Below are positions 1 to 12,458 of a stretch of DNA of 64,000 bases, piece by piece (positions within the stretch are counted from its first letter, which is position 1; each line of letters begins with the position of its first letter). The stretch is taken from NCBI GenBank assembly GCA_031552845.1, contig JAVBMC010000028.1, forward strand, positions 62,001 to 126,000. Reading direction: 5' to 3'. The notes beneath the pieces were generated by a model that had not been told where the DNA came from, ran no database searches, and saw only the letters and a list, made by a program, of their open reading frames with translations. A program made the position numbers and the translations under genes. The stretch comes from JAVBMC01 sp031552845. GTDB taxonomy: Bacteria > Verrucomicrobiota > Kiritimatiellia > RFP12 > DVOR01.

Positions 1-993
1 GCCGCTTTTCCACTCCTTCTCCTTTACCACCAACTTCGTGGTGCCACTCACCTGTCAGGCAACGATGAGCTTTGTCGAAAACCTGCGCACCGTGGGCGAA
101 GACATTAAGACGTTGAAGCCGACCGTCCTCATTGCGGTGCCGCTGTTGATTGATAAGCTGTACCAGCGCATCAAAGAGAAGATCGACGCCAGCACCATGG
201 CACGGGTCTTGATGAGCATCGGTTTAGGCAAGATTGTCGGCAAGAAGGCCAAGCAAGCCCTCGGCGGCGCTTTGCGCCTCGTAATTGTCGGCGGAGCACC
301 GTGCCCTCAGCATGTCCTGCGCGGATTGAACGCCCTAGGCATTGCCACGACAGAAGGCTACGGCTTGACTGAAGCCTCGCCCGTTGTCACGGTGGCACAA
401 TTCCGCAAGCAGCGCATCGGTACGATTGGCACGCGCATCCCGAACATCGAAATCCGCATTGCCGAGCCGGACGCACAAGGCGTCGGCGAACTGCAGATCC
501 GCGGGCCGATTGTCATGAAGGGTTATTACAATAACGTCGAAGCCACCCAAGCGAGCTTTGATGGCCCTTGGCTGCGCACCGGCGATTTGGCGTCGATGGA
601 TAAAGAAGGCTACGTCACCATCCGCGGACGCAGCAAGGCACTCATCGTCAACCGCGAAGGCAAGAACATCTATCCCGAAGAGGTTGAAAACTGCATTGCC
701 CGCGACCCATTGGTTGGCGATATTGTCGTTGTCGGTTATCGTGAGAATGGCGAGACCGGCGAACGCGTAGGTGCGATTCTCGCTCCGAACGTTGAGCTCT
801 TCAAGACCCGCAACAATGGGCAGGACGTTCCTTTTGACGAGATGAAGGCCGCCTTGGAAGAGATTGTCAAGGTCAGCTGTAAACGGCTTGCGGATTACAA
901 ACATCCGCGCAAAATAATCGTTTCGGCTGAACCGCTCGAACGCACCGCGACGCAAAAAGTGCGCCGTTGCGTCTATCAAGGCCAGCTGGACAC

Positions 994-997
<4 letters not shown>
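1..997 (+). CDS. Long-chain acyl-CoA (or acyl-ACP) synthetase, C-terminal part
   Basis: AMP-forming ligase that activates fatty acids as acyl-adenylates and passes them to CoA or ACP. The reading frame is open from the first bases of the window, so the gene begins upstream and only about 331 C-terminal residues are present. Visible ANL-superfamily motifs are GYGLTEASP (A5), the TGD of motif A7, RGRSKALIVNREGKNIYPEE (A8 region) and a late lysine in ERTATQKVRR, the usual catalytic lysine position of motif A10. The gene ends with TAA and overlaps the convergent dnaE stop by 4 nt. The split between CoA ligase and acyl-ACP synthetase cannot be made without the N-terminus. Confidence 0.88.
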
Positions 998-4497
<3,500 letters not shown>

Positions 4498-4506
4498 ATC
4501 CCTCCG

Positions 4507-4535
4507 ACTATACCAAAACTCCCCCCGACATTCAA
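4507..4535 (-). promoter_or_regulatory. Sigma-70 promoter of dnaE
   Basis: On the minus strand TTGAAT and TATAGT are separated by 17 bp. A start 6-8 nt after the -10 box would fall only 1-3 nt before the dnaE ATG, so the transcript would be nearly leaderless. Confidence 0.6.
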
Positions 4536-4595
4536 GGTAGAACGCCGCCCCTCCCCTGGGAGCGCCGGCGTCCCTGCCGGCATTGCGTGGCCAGC

Positions 4596-4650
4596 CTCTC
4601 AACTTATTACCTAATCACCTATTACATATTACTTCGTCTCTCACGGCTGC
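4596..4650 (+). repeat. AT-rich dispersed mini-repeat (ATTACC/ATTACTTCG type)
   Basis: The gap between dnaE and the DUF2147 gene holds an AT-rich run of short ATTACC/ATTAC words ending in ATTACTTCG. Similar stretches occur at about 19369-19420 (same orientation), 19826-19860 and 20395-20440 (opposite orientation). The rest of this gap, including a GC-rich GCCGGC hairpin word at about 4567-4583, contains no gene that I can see. Confidence 0.5.
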
Positions 4651-4714
4651 TCGATTTCTTCTGCTGTGGCGTACTGCGGGATAACCTATATTTTTGATAG
4701 AGCAGGTTTTTAAC

Positions 4715-4743
4715 TTGTTTTAGTGCCTGAAGCATGTTACTAT
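4715..4743 (+). promoter_or_regulatory. Sigma-70 promoter of the DUF2147 gene
   Basis: TTGTTT and TACTAT with a 17-bp spacer, ending 25 bp before the start codon. An AGAGGGAG ribosome-binding site follows. Confidence 0.55.
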
Positions 4744-4767
4744 CAGTGCTTTTCAAGAGGGAGTATT

Positions 4768-5223
4768 ATGAGGAAAACTTTACGTGTTGTGCTGGCTCTG
4801 ATGTTGATGTCCGCCTTGGTGCAGGCGGCTGAGGATATCTCCGGGGTTTGGAGAACGGTTGACGATGAAACTAACGAGCCGAAAAGCCTTGTTCAGATTT
4901 ACAAGCACCAAGACAAATATTTTGGGCGCGTCATTAAGCTATTCAAAAATCCGGATGCCACAGCCAAGGACATCAAAGGCTCGCCAAAAATTCTAGGGCT
5001 GGATGTCATTTGGAATATGGCGGAGGATGGTAAGGAGTTCTCAGGCGGCAAGATATTGGACCCGAAAAAAGGCAAAATCTACAGCTGCGTCATCTGGAAG
5101 AAAGAAGACGGCAACCTCAATGTCCGTGGAAAAATCGGTCCCTTCGGGCGTAGCCAAACGTGGTTTCCCACCACAGAACCACCGTTGTCAGGCCTGACTC
5201 CGCAAATCCCAGAGAAGGAATGA
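4768..5223 (+). CDS. Secreted DUF2147-family protein
   Basis: 151-residue exported protein. Residues 1-20 form a signal peptide (MRKTL, then a hydrophobic run ending VQAA). The mature part begins EDISGVWRTVDDET and contains DKYFGRVIKL, ILDPKKGKIYSC and LNVRGKIG, the layout of DUF2147, a lipocalin-like beta-barrel family seen in many Gram-negative bacteria. Its role is unknown. The start at 4768 is supported by AGAGGGAG just upstream; an earlier in-frame ATG at 4723 would hide the signal peptide. It stands alone, with its own promoter. Confidence 0.82.
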   Translation: MRKTLRVVLALMLMSALVQAAEDISGVWRTVDDETNEPKSLVQIYKHQDKYFGRVIKLFKNPDATAKDIKGSPKILGLDVIWNMAEDGKEFSGGKILDPKKGKIYSCVIWKKEDGNLNVRGKIGPFGRSQTWFPTTEPPLSGLTPQIPEKE

Positions 5224-5412
5224 GGCGTCTGAATTCGTATGAGCTGTCATAGGGAGGCTCAAATGGAACGTTGGCTGGTGCGTCTTGCGGCAAATTAAGA
5301 TTGCCGAACGCGCGCATCGGGTTTAGCCTCACTCTCCCCTCTACCATTGGGAGAGGGGCAGGGGTGAGGGGCCTGCGGAGCACGCTACTTCTCTCCCCCG
5401 GCTCCGCGTGGT
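5224..5412. repeat. Non-coding gap with a GC-rich inverted repeat at 5327-5369
   Basis: The gap between two convergent genes holds an inverted repeat: CCTCACTCTCCCC on the left pairs with GGGAGAGGGG and GGGGTGAGG on the right across a short loop. Words of this type (CTCTCCC..GGGAGAGGGG..GGTGAGG) are dispersed in many unrelated bacterial genomes. It could act as a bidirectional terminator, but there is no U-tract on either side. Confidence 0.5.
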
Positions 5413-6156
5413 TCACAGCTCAACAACGCCCTTACATTTCGGATAATCCGAACACCCCCAAAATTGATGCCCGGCACGCTTACCGCTCTTCGCGGTACGC
5501 ACAACCATCTCCTCCCCACACTTCGGGCACACAGGCACAACCCTCTGCGAAGGCTCCATCTCCGCCGTTTGCTTTTGCCGTTGACGCTCCACCAACCGTG
5601 CACCCGCCAGTTGCTCACTATAACCGCCATCCTCAACAAAAGCTTTTTCAAGTGCGACGATTTGCTTATCCAGCAGAAAGTTCGCCTGATGAATCAAACA
5701 AATCAACGCATTCGCCCGTATCACGGCATCAGCATCCTCCAGCCATCTCGCATAAAGCTGCCACCGCTCCTGATCCGTCAAATCAGTCAGATCCGACTGA
5801 CCATTTCTATTCTGCCGCGGAACATTCCGCACGGCTTCTGCCTCCAGGGAATCAACCGCCCACTGCGGCAAATGCCGTTGCCGCAGAAAATCCTCATAAT
5901 CCAGCAACAACTCCTCAAGACTCGCCCGAGCCACATTCACAAGCCGCAACTCCGTTTGCGACGAAGTCGCCGCGGCACGGCTCCCCTCAGCAATATTTTG
6001 CCGACCCGAACGCGCTGCCTGCACCATCTGATCAACAGTACGGCTGCGCGCATCAAGAAACCTTTCGCAAAACCAATACGTCGCATCATAAATCAACGTC
6101 GCCGTCTGAAAGCTACACGTCGTACGATACCCCCCACACGGACGCAACTTACTCAT
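5413..6156 (-). CDS. Four-helix-bundle protein with C-terminal C4 zinc ribbon
   Basis: 247 residues. Residues 1 to about 190 match the S23/four-helix-bundle suffix type (YDATYWFCERFLDARSRTVDQ, then GRQNIAEGSRAAATS, typical of this family). The C-terminus is a topoisomerase-type zinc ribbon, CPKCGEEM ... FWGCSDYPKCKG, with four cysteines. The family is found in Verrucomicrobia-like genomes; function is unknown, though nucleic-acid binding is likely from the ribbon. Start at 6156 is set by GGAGGGAG eight bases upstream. The middle of the protein carries QSDLTDLTDQERW, which matches a repeat family in the adjacent intergenic DNA (see findings). Confidence 0.8.
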   Translation of the reverse strand: MSKLRPCGGYRTTCSFQTATLIYDATYWFCERFLDARSRTVDQMVQAARSGRQNIAEGSRAAATSSQTELRLVNVARASLEELLLDYEDFLRQRHLPQWAVDSLEAEAVRNVPRQNRNGQSDLTDLTDQERWQLYARWLEDADAVIRANALICLIHQANFLLDKQIVALEKAFVEDGGYSEQLAGARLVERQRQKQTAEMEPSQRVVPVCPKCGEEMVVRTAKSGKRAGHQFWGCSDYPKCKGVVEL

Positions 6157-6189
6157 GATTCTCCCTCCACCATTAAATTTACATAACGC

Positions 6190-6502
6190 CATACACTCAC
6201 CACGCCCACCACTGCCGATCAGTCAAATCCGCCAGATAAGTCCGCCTTTCACGTCGCCGTGCCCCATCACGCCCTGCCTCTGCCACAATCCTCACCACTC
6301 TCAAGTACCCACCGCTGCCGATTAATCAAATCCGTCAGATACGTCCGACTCTTTTTCTTCTGCCATTCACTCACCATGCCCACGCTCCCACCACCGCCGA
6401 TCCGCCAAATCCGTCAGGTAAGTTCGTCGTTTGGCATTCTTATGCCCCATTTCACCCCATCTCTGCTGATCCGTCAAATCAGTCAGACAAGTCTGATCCC
6501 TT
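6190..6502. repeat. Four degenerate copies of a CCGATCCGTCAAATCCGTCAG repeat
   Basis: Between the four-helix gene and the metallopeptidase gene there are four copies of a core close to GATCCGTCAAATCCGTCAGA, at about 6212, 6311, 6398 and 6467, spaced roughly 70-100 bp. Each is followed by a pyrimidine-rich stretch, and two by ATGCCCCAT-like words. A fifth copy of the core lies inside the upstream gene at about 5770-5795. No gene is visible in this gap. Confidence 0.7.
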
Positions 6503-7234
6503 TTAATTTTGCAGTGGAACATTCCGCCATGTTTCTGCACTGAGTGGCAATTCGTTTAATTCAATCCGCGCTTCGCGCCAGGTGGGGCAGTGATTCTCCA
6601 GTATGGCGATGAAACGCTCGCTGTGGGTGGGCTCGATCAGATGAACCATTTCGTGGACAATCACGTATTCAAGGAGGTCTCTGGGTTTCTTGACGAGTTC
6701 CGTGTTCAGGCGGATGTGTCCAGCCCGGTGGTTACAGCTTCCCCATTTGGTTTTCATCCGTTGCAGAAAGTAACCGGCAACCTTCACTTTCAGTTTTGGC
6801 TCCCATTTTCGTATGAGGGTGGGTATCACTTCGTGAAGGATGGACTTGTGCCACTCGTGGGCTATTTTAGCTCGTTTGGCAGCATCGCTGCCTGGGCGAA
6901 CGATCAAAGTAATGCGTTTGTGGTCGACCGAAACGCAAGGCCTGACATTGAGGTATCTGATTGTCATCAAATGCCGTCGCCCCCAAAGGTAATGGCTTTC
7001 CCTTTCTACGAATCTCCGAGGAGTCTCCCGCACCTGTTTATTCAACTTCTCTTGCTGATTTCGAATCCAACCGAGCTTGGAAATCGCATATGCACGGGCC
7101 ACTTCGAGACGTGTCGCTTTCGGAGTAACCAGCGTGACGTGCCCTTCCGGAGGATGTACAGAAAGATGGACATTCTTGACGTCCTTCTTGGTCACCCGAA
7201 TCAAAATCTCTCCGAGTTTTATTGTCTCGCTCAT
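6503..7234 (-). CDS. YgjP/DUF45-type zinc metallopeptidase (SprT-like)
   Basis: 243 residues. The zinc site HEMVH (about residue 195) is followed by IEPTHSERF, so the third ligand and helix match the M48-like YgjP family. The preceding KWGSCNHRAGHIRLN is the family signature. Start ATG at 7234 overlaps the hsdR stop by one base (TGATG), so translation is coupled. DUF45 peptidases are common companions of type I restriction operons, perhaps trimming or releasing HsdR, but no substrate is proven. Confidence 0.88.
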   Translation of the reverse strand: MSETIKLGEILIRVTKKDVKNVHLSVHPPEGHVTLVTPKATRLEVARAYAISKLGWIRNQQEKLNKQVRETPRRFVERESHYLWGRRHLMTIRYLNVRPCVSVDHKRITLIVRPGSDAAKRAKIAHEWHKSILHEVIPTLIRKWEPKLKVKVAGYFLQRMKTKWGSCNHRAGHIRLNTELVKKPRDLLEYVIVHEMVHLIEPTHSERFIAILENHCPTWREARIELNELPLSAETWRNVPLQN

Positions 7235-10200
7235 CAGTAGCCCGGTTGGTTCTTGATGATTTCAAAAATATCCTGCGTCGCCTGCCGGTCGCGGTCCACG
7301 ATTGGGAAAAGTGCATTAAGCACCTGCCGTTCCCGCGTCTCGTCCCCCTTCCATCCTGCTGGAGCCTGTTCACGCACAATTTGATCGATCTCCAATGCAA
7401 GTCGTACCTTTTCTTCATCATCGGACGGATATTTAAAAGTCGTCGCCGAGATATTGTCAAGATTGTTATAAATGGCAATAGCCTCCTGATTGCCGCGTAG
7501 AGCATCCGGCACACCGACAGTAGAATCCCTCTTCAGCATCCGCTTCACGAGTGCCTCAGCCTTTTGGAGGAATATCTCATAGGCTGCCGCATCAGCACGG
7601 CTTTGTTTAATAAGATCATCCAACAGCTTCGACATTTTCTCGTAAAACTTTGGATCGGTGAGCTGGTCTCGAATGATGGTTTTACGGATATTGTTGATTA
7701 TCCCTTCGGCGATGGCATTCTTCGAGAGCTTGCCCTTTTCATTAAGTTTTTTGGCGATGGCGTCGTTAATGCCGGTCTCGACAATCAACTCCATAAGCGG
7801 GCGTGAATCAAGGCTTCCCATCTCTGTCGCCGGATCAGCTTGTACGTAGCTATTGAGCAGGTGGCGCATGTCGGCTTCGAAGGGCTTAATATCCAGTTCC
7901 TCTCCCGAATGCTTTTTGATAGCAGAACGGGTGTCGCTGTAAAAGTCTACTTCCTGCTGCAACATTGCGGCCTCGGCTTCCCTGTACCCGGCCTCAATAA
8001 GGTCTTGTGCAATGTCGGCATAGGCGCGGACGAAAGTGGCGACGGCTTTGTAGAACGAAATACGCAACGGTTCGGTGTTGGTAAGCGCGAGCGGATCGGC
8101 AGCATCTCCGCAAAAGTAGTGTAGGAACTGCTCCATCTCACGCGGTGGTGGCACGGGATCGCACAAGTAATGAAGTGCTTCACAAGCCGCGTCGAGCCGC
8201 TTCTTTCCCTCCTTGAGCCAGTCTTTCAGCTCAATATTGTTTGAGCCGCCATTGCCTGCATCAATATCGAGTTCATCGGAGCTGTAAACGGCAATGGCTT
8301 CCTGCACATCTTCAAACAGCTTCTTGAAGTCCACGATGTAGCCATAATCCTTATCGTCACCGTCGAGCCTATTGGTGCGGCAAATAGCTTGGAACAGGGT
8401 GTGGTCATGGAGTTCGTTGTCGAGGTAGATGTAGGAACAGCTCGGCGCGTCGAAACCGGTGAGAAGTTTGCTCACCACAATCAGGAGCTTCATGTTTGCC
8501 GGCTCGTCGATGAATTGCCGCTTGGTTGTATCCTCGTAGGCCTTGGTGGTCTGGTCGGCCTTAAGAACGTGTTCGGTGTAGGTGTCAAACTTGTAGCGCT
8601 CGTCGCTGTTGGCCGGTTCTTTCGAGATGGAGCTGGCATTCGGTTCATAGGACGTGATGATGCCGCAGTATTGACCGAATACCTTTGCCTTGAAAATTCG
8701 ATAGTAGTGGCACGCATCGTAGATGCTCGCTACGATAAGAATCGCCGTTCCCCGATTGGCGCTGAGGCGCGGCTTCGTATCAAAATCGTGAATGATGCTG
8801 GCGGCGATTCGTGCTTTCCGTTCTTCGGCACTCATCAGTTCCCTCATTGTGGCCCATCTTTTACGTATGATGGCCTTCTGGAAATTATTCAGTGACTTCG
8901 TCTTTCGTGCAAAATACTCTTCGATGGCCTGCGATGAAGTCAGACGTTGCGGCACATCACGGGCCTCGTATTTCAGATCAAGAATCACCCCATCGCCCAC
9001 ACCTTCGTGAAACTTGTAGGTGTGGATGTAGGTGCCGAATACGTCCCGCGTGGTCTGCTTGTCCTTGCGCAGGAGCGGCGTGCCGGTGAAACCGATGAAA
9101 ATTGCGTTCGCCAGCCAGCGCTTCATCTGTCGATTCATATCGCCGCTTTGCGTGCGATGACATTCATCCACAAAGACATAGAAGCGGCCATACACGGAAG
9201 GCGGCGGGCCTTTCAAGTCGGACGGATCAAACTTGTGGATCAGCGCACAGAGCAGCCGGGGCGCGGGCACGCCGAGCTTAGTGATAAACTCCGCCCGGTT
9301 CAGAATGCGGGGTGAAGGCGAACTCTCGCCGATGACTCCGGAGTTTTTCATCACGCCTTCAATTTGCTTATCCAGTTCGTCGCGATCGGTGACGATGAGG
9401 ATGCGGGCCTTAGGATCGTGCTCCAGTAGCCACTTGGCAAGCAACACCATCAGGATGCTCTTGCCGCTCCCCTGCGTGTGCCAGATAACCCCGCCTTCGC
9501 ATTTACGGATGCGTTCCTGCGCCGCCTTTACGCCCGCGAACTGATGCGGACGGGGCACTTTTTTAACACCACCGTCGAAAATGATGAAGTTGCGGATAAG
9601 GTCGAGCAACCGGGACTTCTCGCACATCTCGGCCAACGGCCGATCCAATAACGCACCGGGGGTTGCCGGGGCAGTGTTGGCTGACTTCCATTCTACGAAG
9701 AACTCCTCCTTCGTTGTCACCGTGCCATAGCGGAGTCCCTGCGAATCATTGCCCGCGAAAACGAGCTGCACCGTGGAGAAGAAATCCCTGTTGAAGATCT
9801 CCTCTTGATTCGTGATAAGCTGGCGCACGCCGTCAGCGATTTCCACCGAGCTGCGTTTGAGTTCAATAATGCCAATAGCGATGCCATTCAAGTAGAGAAC
9901 AATATCGGGGCGTCTTTCGTGGCTGCCGCGCAAAGTCACTTCTTCAGCGAGAGCGAAATCGTTGTTTTCAGGCGTCTCCCAATCCACCAGATGCACCTGT
10001 TCATTCCGCTTCCCGACTGCAATCTGCACCGACACGCCATAGCGCAGTAATTGGTAAGTGCGTAGATTGGTCTGATACAGCGTGATGCCGGTCGCGTCCG
10101 CGGCGGACATTAGTTTTTGCAATGCGGCAGAAATGTGCGCTTCGGAGTAACCGCGTGCCTGCAGGTTGGCGCAAAGCAGATCCACTTCGATACAACGGTT

Positions 10201-10323
10201 ATTCTCCCGCCTATGCCACTCACCAAGATAACGGTAGCCGAGGCAATCGGATCGGGCAGAATCAGTGAACAACGCGATAATGCGGTTTTGCGTCGTGCGT
10301 TCAGATCGGGGTTGTTCGTTCAT
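7234..10323 (-). CDS. hsdR: Type I restriction enzyme R subunit
   Basis: 1029 residues. It combines nuclease and translocase: an N-terminal PD-(D/E)XK site (D140 in RRPDIVLY, then E154-L-K156), Walker A QGSGKS near 284-289, a DECH box near 386-389, and FIGFTGTP. The C-terminal region is helical. In a type I complex it cuts DNA after ATP-driven translocation when HsdM/HsdS meets an unmodified target. It follows the rloC-like gene by 8 nt and is coupled to the metallopeptidase. No convincing Shine-Dalgarno site precedes ATG 10323, so translational coupling to the gene upstream is likely. Confidence 0.96.
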   Translation of the reverse strand: MNEQPRSERTTQNRIIALFTDSARSDCLGYRYLGEWHRRENNRCIEVDLLCANLQARGYSEAHISAALQKLMSAADATGITLYQTNLRTYQLLRYGVSVQIAVGKRNEQVHLVDWETPENNDFALAEEVTLRGSHERRPDIVLYLNGIAIGIIELKRSSVEIADGVRQLITNQEEIFNRDFFSTVQLVFAGNDSQGLRYGTVTTKEEFFVEWKSANTAPATPGALLDRPLAEMCEKSRLLDLIRNFIIFDGGVKKVPRPHQFAGVKAAQERIRKCEGGVIWHTQGSGKSILMVLLAKWLLEHDPKARILIVTDRDELDKQIEGVMKNSGVIGESSPSPRILNRAEFITKLGVPAPRLLCALIHKFDPSDLKGPPPSVYGRFYVFVDECHRTQSGDMNRQMKRWLANAIFIGFTGTPLLRKDKQTTRDVFGTYIHTYKFHEGVGDGVILDLKYEARDVPQRLTSSQAIEEYFARKTKSLNNFQKAIIRKRWATMRELMSAEERKARIAASIIHDFDTKPRLSANRGTAILIVASIYDACHYYRIFKAKVFGQYCGIITSYEPNASSISKEPANSDERYKFDTYTEHVLKADQTTKAYEDTTKRQFIDEPANMKLLIVVSKLLTGFDAPSCSYIYLDNELHDHTLFQAICRTNRLDGDDKDYGYIVDFKKLFEDVQEAIAVYSSDELDIDAGNGGSNNIELKDWLKEGKKRLDAACEALHYLCDPVPPPREMEQFLHYFCGDAADPLALTNTEPLRISFYKAVATFVRAYADIAQDLIEAGYREAEAAMLQQEVDFYSDTRSAIKKHSGEELDIKPFEADMRHLLNSYVQADPATEMGSLDSRPLMELIVETGINDAIAKKLNEKGKLSKNAIAEGIINNIRKTIIRDQLTDPKFYEKMSKLLDDLIKQSRADAAAYEIFLQKAEALVKRMLKRDSTVGVPDALRGNQEAIAIYNNLDNISATTFKYPSDDEEKVRLALEIDQIVREQAPAGWKGDETRERQVLNALFPIVDRDRQATQDIFEIIKNQPGY

Positions 10324-10331
10324 GGGGTGAT

Positions 10332-12440
10332 TTAAGGCTGTTTGTGAAACACTTCTTGGATCATTTTATCACATTCATCGATAACGTATTGCGGGATTTG
10401 ATCGTACTCAGTCGGGGCTAGCTGGCAAATAAAATCATTTTCAATGTGATATGTTTCATTAATGTACTTACGTATTACCGAATTTTTATGCGTCGAATCA
10501 ATGAGCCGATAGATTTGAAGCTTCTCGTACCCGTTTTTTGCATCTCGGTAGAGGGTCAAAAGAAATTTATTGTCAGCAAGACATGAAACGGTATTTTGAT
10601 AATCAAATGAAGGAAGAACAAGCATCTCCCTTATCGTCTCCATACCTTTGTTTGTGTCCTTCGCGCTCAAAGGCATATATGAGCCATCCAGGTTTCTTCT
10701 TCGATGATCCTCTGGCGTTTGACGTCCTTTTAAAAGATTTGAGAGCAGTTGATAAGTATCACCTAAATCATCGATGGTTTCAAAGTAACGCCTCAGATAA
10801 ATTAGTTTGATGATTAAAGGACATGTTGATCTAATAACGCTACTACATATTTGGCCAAAAGTGAGCATTTTGTCGGCTGTGATCAGGCGTTCAGTAAGAT
10901 TGCCGTCAGAAGCCTTTAAAAAATGAGCGGTTGAAATCGACGAAAACATTCTTTTCAGCACCTTCACCGTATCGATCACGGGCTCGATGTCGTGAGTCAG
11001 TAACAGAACAGTCTTACCCTTGAACGAGTGAAAATCTTGAAAGAGCATGTTCAAGATCGCAAATTTCTTATCCTTGTCGAAGGAAGAAATAGGGTCATCC
11101 AAAACGATCAAGTCTGGTTTTTTCGACAAACACTCAAACATGAAAAGAACCAAAGCGAAAGCATTACGTTCGCCGAAACTCAAATGCTGACTGCCCCCCG
11201 AGACAGCTTCTGTGTATTCCACATGTCGAAGACGCAGGCGATGCCCATCGCTCTCATCTGTAATCAGCACCTCATATTTGTAACCGGCATTCGCAAGGAA
11301 GCCATTGATCGTGCTGAGGTTTTCCTCAATGAGTTTCTTTGTAGCTTTGCGTTGTTTATTGATCTCTCCTTGCAATCTACCAGCATCGACCGAAAGCTCA
11401 TCGAGTTTGCCGTTTAAGACTGCAATGATGCGCTGTGTTTCAGTTGAGTTTAGGTGCTCAAAAAAAGTTAAATCTAGACGAAGTGTCGGCAGTTTTTCAG
11501 CAACTTTCTCAGTTTCTTTAAAACTCTGGCCAGACAAGGACTTTAGTTGCTCAAGTTTGTCTGTAAGGGTGCCGATCTGAGTTTTTATGGAGATCAAGAA
11601 ATCAGTGTGCTCTTTTTGAAGCCCATCTTTCTGCTTGATAATCTGGTTAATTTTTGCCCGCGCTTCATCTGAAAAGTATTTTCCCAACTTTTCAATCACT
11701 CCAATAATCTTTGTGAGATGTTCAATAGTCTTCTTGTCGTATTCTTCGGAAAACCTTTTAATGGTCTCTCGTTTTGCGGTGGCAGGCAAGGTGCAAAACG
11801 GGCAAGCGTGGCTGATCTCAAGAAAGGGTTGTCCCTGCTGTTGCCAACCAATCCAAGATATATTTTTTTCGTGCTTCAGAAATGGTTCGTATTCCTCCAG
11901 CCCTTTGGGAATATGTTCATATTTATTACCTCTTTCCAACGCCTTATAACCGGGGCTAGCTTTTGATATCTCACTTTTTGCAGTCAATTTAAAACATCCG
12001 GAAAGTTCACGAAGGTCCGTGAGAAAAAGATCAAGATCTGGATCCTCGGAAAAGGCCGACCTAGTTTTTTTGACGATTCCCTCTATTGCCTGAAGATGTT
12101 GCTCATAGTCAGGGGTTTTGATGAATATCTCAAAACTGTTTGCTACGAGTTCGTCCGGTTTAAATACAAATTGTTCCAAGTAATTTTCGTTGAAAATCCT
12201 GATACTGCCAATGCCCGCAAGACCATCAACCTCGGGCACAAGATTCTGCGGATTATCTTGTCTGAGCTTGAATGGAAGCAAATCAACCAGCGTAGCTTCA
12301 TTTGATATCTTACGTTCTATGGCGGTGGCAATCGTACTCTTGCCGGTTCCATTGGCACCGTATTTGATATTCAGTTTTCCCTGTTCAATCTGGATTTCTC
12401 CTTGATTGATATTATTGCAGTTCTTGAATATGATTTTCAT
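10332..12440 (-). CDS. RloC/PrrC-like ABC ATPase, candidate anticodon nuclease
   Basis: 702 residues. Walker A GANGTGKST is at 28-36, the ABC signature LSFGERNA at 420-427, Walker B LIVLDDP at 444-450 and a switch histidine in LLTHD at about 483. Coiled-coil-like segments lie between, with CPFC at 213-216, which fits the zinc hook that separates RloC from PrrC. The C-terminal third holds R550, E554 and H579, an RxxxE...H arrangement resembling the PrrC/RloC anticodon-nuclease triad; this match is by eye. RloC is known to be linked to type I restriction systems and to cut tRNA as a last-resort phage defence. An AAGGA site precedes the ATG. It could also be a non-nucleolytic AAA_13 ATPase. Confidence 0.75.
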   Translation of the reverse strand: MKIIFKNCNNINQGEIQIEQGKLNIKYGANGTGKSTIATAIERKISNEATLVDLLPFKLRQDNPQNLVPEVDGLAGIGSIRIFNENYLEQFVFKPDELVANSFEIFIKTPDYEQHLQAIEGIVKKTRSAFSEDPDLDLFLTDLRELSGCFKLTAKSEISKASPGYKALERGNKYEHIPKGLEEYEPFLKHEKNISWIGWQQQGQPFLEISHACPFCTLPATAKRETIKRFSEEYDKKTIEHLTKIIGVIEKLGKYFSDEARAKINQIIKQKDGLQKEHTDFLISIKTQIGTLTDKLEQLKSLSGQSFKETEKVAEKLPTLRLDLTFFEHLNSTETQRIIAVLNGKLDELSVDAGRLQGEINKQRKATKKLIEENLSTINGFLANAGYKYEVLITDESDGHRLRLRHVEYTEAVSGGSQHLSFGERNAFALVLFMFECLSKKPDLIVLDDPISSFDKDKKFAILNMLFQDFHSFKGKTVLLLTHDIEPVIDTVKVLKRMFSSISTAHFLKASDGNLTERLITADKMLTFGQICSSVIRSTCPLIIKLIYLRRYFETIDDLGDTYQLLSNLLKGRQTPEDHRRRNLDGSYMPLSAKDTNKGMETIREMLVLPSFDYQNTVSCLADNKFLLTLYRDAKNGYEKLQIYRLIDSTHKNSVIRKYINETYHIENDFICQLAPTEYDQIPQYVIDECDKMIQEVFHKQP

Positions 12441-12458
12441 TGAGGTGATTCCTTGAGA

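Noticed and set aside
5327..5369. Functional intrinsic terminator
   Set aside because: Strong stem, but no T-run on either strand; kept only as a repeat.
5413..6156. Avd protein of a diversity-generating retroelement
   Set aside because: The four-helix fold is similar, but no reverse transcriptase, template repeat or variable repeat is nearby.
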